Positions 7,207 to 9,153 of a DNA stretch of 9,153 nucleotides are shown piece after piece. The notes beneath the pieces were generated by a model. The model saw only the letters and a program-made list of their open reading frames with translations. It did not search any database and was not told the origin of the DNA. The stretch covers positions 1 through 9,153 of the forward strand of contig JBGCDE010000146.1 in the NCBI GenBank assembly GCA_045105115.1, written 5' to 3'. Numbering within the stretch: the stretch's first letter is position 1; the number at the start of each line of letters is the position of its first letter. The stretch comes from JAUIET01 sp045105115. Its GTDB lineage: Bacteria > Pseudomonadota > Gammaproteobacteria > Pseudomonadales > JAUIET01. The position numbers and the translations under genes were made by a program.

Positions 7207-8577
7207 ATGAACATGTACGACGCTGCAGTAGAAATCAACGATATCGAATTTGCGATTTGGCAAGGTGAGGAACGCACCAGTATTCCGGCCTATGCCTTAC
7301 TTGAATCTACCGGTTTGTTGTTTGGTGAGCAGGCACGTCAACGTGCGCGTCTGCAACCCTTACAGATTAACAATCGTTTTGTGCAGCAGCTGACGATGGT
7401 TGAAACACCTGAGCTTAATCCGTATGCCAGACACCATGCTGACCTGGCTTATCGTTTTTTGCAGTTCGCGCATCAACAGACTAAAGGACTGGAGCGTGGT
7501 GTGTTTATTGTGCCACCGAATTACGATGAGCAGCACATGGCCGTGCTGCTTGGCGTGGCAAAACAGTGCTCTTTTGATGCGGTCGGTTTATTGGATCAAA
7601 CCGTTGCAGTCGCAAGCAGTGCGATGCATTCAAGTGCCGGTGTTTATTGCGACCTGCAATTACACCAAATGGTGATTGGTGGTTTTGAGTTTATTGATGA
7701 TCACGTGCAGCGTACAACTACTATGAGTCTGGATGGCTTCGGTCTACTTGACTTGCATGAACGTTGGGTGCGAATTATCGCAGATGCATTTATTCAGCAG
7801 TGTCGATTTGACCCTCTGCACGATGCCGCCATTGAACAGCAATTATGGGATTTGTTGCCTGAAAAACTTCACAGCAATAGCCTCGATACCGTATTCCAGT
7901 TTGATTTGTTGAATAAGCATCACGCCAAGATTGAACGCGATCTTATGTTGGCGCCGGTGAAGGCGTTTTTTGCGCAGCTTGAAAGTCGCCTGAGCAGTTT
8001 CGGCGCGGTGGAACAAATTCTTTGCAGCCATAGATTGGCTGGCTTGCCGGGTTTCGTCGAGACCGACAATAGAATTCAGGCTGTTAGTCAACAATGCGCA
8101 TCCGAAGCCTTGGCACAACATCAGCAAAGAGTATGCACCAATACAGCGACTTTGCCCTTTATTACCCGCCTTCCGGTAAACCGAAGTAGTGCATCATCAG
8201 TCACAAAAGCGGTGGGTTCATCAATTCAAGGTTCAGTTGAAACGCTGCGTTCCAGTGGTCAAGTCAGCCATTTTATGATTGATGATGCGGCATGGCCGCT
8301 GGACGAAGGTGCTGTTTATTTCGACACAATGGGAGACGCTATTGTGTGGACGCAGCAAGCGGGTAGTGTAGCCGTCGCTGAGCTCGGTTTTAACGACCAT
8401 AAGCAGCTTACTTTTGTACCGCTCAATGGAATGCAATACTGGTTGAATTCGACTCTCCAGGAAACTGTGAGCGTGGCGTTAAAAAAAGGCGATGTAATTC
8501 AGCTTACAGAGGGTGGTGCACAACTGCGATTAATCGAAGTGGCCGGCTACACCGGAGTTAGAGGTAATGAGGCGTAA
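7207..8577 (+). CDS. Degenerate Hsp70/actin-fold protein with possible FHA-like tail
   Basis: This is a 456-residue soluble protein with no signal peptide or membrane helix, so cytoplasmic. Residues ~5-310 follow the order of an Hsp70-type ATPase: a first strand pair (VEINDIEFAIWQG), the LLFGEQARQRARLQP segment like the DnaK VGEPAKRQA region, VPPNYDEQHMAVLLGVAKQC like the VPAxFDDxQRQA region, then VGLLDQTVAVASS, VYCDLQLHQMVIGGFEF and VEQILCSHRLAGLPGF like the VGGSSRMP region. The glycine/threonine phosphate loops are missing: DxGTT is replaced by INDIEF and DxGGGT by CDLQLHQ. ATP binding or hydrolysis is therefore doubtful. Residues ~355-446 are beta-rich and end LKKGDVIQL...QLRLIEV, resembling the last strands of an FHA domain, without a clear phosphopeptide-binding Arg/Ser pair. 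An in-frame TAA at 7198 limits the start to ATG 7207 or 7213. The gene sits between the channel gene and its presumed partner. Confidence 0.72.
   Translation: MNMYDAAVEINDIEFAIWQGEERTSIPAYALLESTGLLFGEQARQRARLQPLQINNRFVQQLTMVETPELNPYARHHADLAYRFLQFAHQQTKGLERGVFIVPPNYDEQHMAVLLGVAKQCSFDAVGLLDQTVAVASSAMHSSAGVYCDLQLHQMVIGGFEFIDDHVQRTTTMSLDGFGLLDLHERWVRIIADAFIQQCRFDPLHDAAIEQQLWDLLPEKLHSNSLDTVFQFDLLNKHHAKIERDLMLAPVKAFFAQLESRLSSFGAVEQILCSHRLAGLPGFVETDNRIQAVSQQCASEALAQHQQRVCTNTATLPFITRLPVNRSSASSVTKAVGSSIQGSVETLRSSGQVSHFMIDDAAWPLDEGAVYFDTMGDAIVWTQQAGSVAVAELGFNDHKQLTFVPLNGMQYWLNSTLQETVSVALKKGDVIQLTEGGAQLRLIEVAGYTGVRGNEA
8554..8557 (+). promoter_or_regulatory. Ribosome binding site for the vWA gene
   Basis: GGAG lies 9 bases before the ATG at 8567, inside the end of the Hsp70-like gene. 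A second purine-rich match (AGAGG, 8560-8564) is closer to the start than usual. Confidence 0.55.
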
Positions 8578-9153
8578 GCGCAGCACTACCACGTTTAACA
8601 TGTCCTTTCTGGACGTGATGTCCTGTGGCTTCGGTGCCGTAGTGCTTATTTTCCTTATTGTCGAGCACTCTGACAGCAGCCAGTCTGTTGAGAATCCAAA
8701 TTCTGAATTGTCCGAAGTGCAGCTTTTAGCCAAGGACATAGAACTGGAGGAAGAACTGATAGCTGAGGCGAAAAATGCAAAGAAAGTGGTTGACCAAGAG
8801 TTGGTTGAAGTTAATGGCGCATCGCAAAAACTGGTCGAGGAAGTTCGTAACCTAAAAGAAGAATTGGCTGAGGAGAATTCAGATAGCCTCGCAAAAATTG
8901 AGCATATCAATCAGCTAAAAACTGAAATTAACACGCTGGAGGACGAACTCGAACGCTTGAGGTCAGCCGATCTTGAAGGGCAGGGCCGTCGATCTCGTTT
9001 TATACGTGGCGAAGGTGAACGGCAGTATTTGACCGGGCTTCGCGTCGGTGGTCGGCGTATCCTCATATTATTGGACGCCTCTTCCAGTATGTTGGATCGC
9101 ACAGTTGTTAATATTCTAAGACTCCGTAACTTGCCCGCCGCGGAGCAACGCCG
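8567..9153 (+). CDS. ExbD/TolR-like membrane anchor with coiled coil and vWA domain (3'-truncated by window)
   Basis: The frame is open from ATG 8567 to the window end (195 residues seen) and overlaps the previous gene by 11 bases. A basic N-terminus (MRRKRS) is followed by one membrane helix at ~13-32 containing FNMSFLDVMSCGFGAVV. Asp16 sits at the start of the helix, as the proton-carrying Asp does in ExbD, TolR and MotB (compare the family N-x-x-P-F-x-D-V-M pattern). Residues ~45-130 form a long, highly charged coiled coil, predicted periplasmic. From ~160 a von Willebrand A domain begins: the strand RRILILLDASSSM carries an intact DxSxS MIDAS motif (Asp170, Ser172, Ser174) for divalent-metal binding. 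The rest of the vWA domain lies beyond the window. It is the likely partner of the TolQ-like protein, with vWA in place of a peptidoglycan-binding output domain. Confidence 0.88.
   Translation, partial: MRRKRSTTTFNMSFLDVMSCGFGAVVLIFLIVEHSDSSQSVENPNSELSEVQLLAKDIELEEELIAEAKNAKKVVDQELVEVNGASQKLVEEVRNLKEELAEENSDSLAKIEHINQLKTEINTLEDELERLRSADLEGQGRRSRFIRGEGERQYLTGLRVGGRRILILLDASSSMLDRTVVNILRLRNLPAAEQR

Noticed and set aside
8530..9102. Minus-strand open frames (8530-8910 and 8911-9102) under the vWA gene
   Set aside because: They lie opposite a plus-strand frame with a clear membrane helix, coiled coil and MIDAS motif. Their Ser-rich translations are what antisense of a charged coiled coil gives.
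6384..9153. Zorya phage-defence system (ZorA/ZorB motor)
   Set aside because: The second subunit carries a vWA domain instead of an OmpA/MotB-like domain, and no ZorC or helicase/nuclease ZorD-type gene is present in the window.

Overview
The window is a densely packed, single-strand (+) gene cluster. All nine coding regions I can support read in the same direction, with overlaps or gaps of at most about 30 bases, so it looks like one long operon that runs off both ends of the window. Two proteins carry lipobox signal peptides and one carries a Sec-type signal peptide, which points to a diderm Gram-negative bacterium. The roughly 50% GC content and protein style suggest a gammaproteobacterium, possibly marine, but no rRNA or housekeeping gene is present to settle this.

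Layout. Bases 1-75 hold the acidic C-terminal tail of an upstream gene. Next come two lipoproteins: a 336-residue Gly/Ser/Pro-rich one from a GTG at 68, and a 422-residue one with a small alpha/beta-looking domain and a glycine-rich stretch. These are followed by two single-pass inner-membrane proteins with disordered cytoplasmic N-termini and large periplasmic parts. The first has TPR-like repeats and a beta-rich end (GTG 2354). The second has about five PEGA-like repeats and a C-terminal SUMF1/FGE-sulfatase domain (GTG 3954). A small secreted acidic protein follows (ATG 6031).

The last third encodes what looks like the engine: a MotA/TolQ/ExbB-family membrane protein (6384-7181), a cytoplasmic protein resembling a degenerate Hsp70/actin-fold ATPase with a possible FHA-like tail (7207-8577), and a truncated protein (8567 to the window end) with an ExbD/TolR-like membrane helix, a long coiled coil and the start of a von Willebrand A domain with an intact DxSxS MIDAS motif.

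Working model (inference): the TolQ-like and TolR/vWA-like proteins form a proton-driven stator or motor pair. In it the usual periplasmic peptidoglycan-binding or TonB/Pal-linked output is replaced by a coiled coil plus vWA adhesion domain. The PEGA/SUMF1 and TPR proteins, the lipoproteins and the small acidic protein would be its envelope partners, and the Hsp70-like protein its cytoplasmic regulator. I cannot assign this gene set to a named system. It is not Zorya, Tol-Pal, Ton or T9SS, although pairing a proton channel with a cysteine-less FGE-like protein recalls GldL/M with GldK/J. I saw no RNA genes, mobile elements, CRISPR arrays, convincing terminators or internal promoters.
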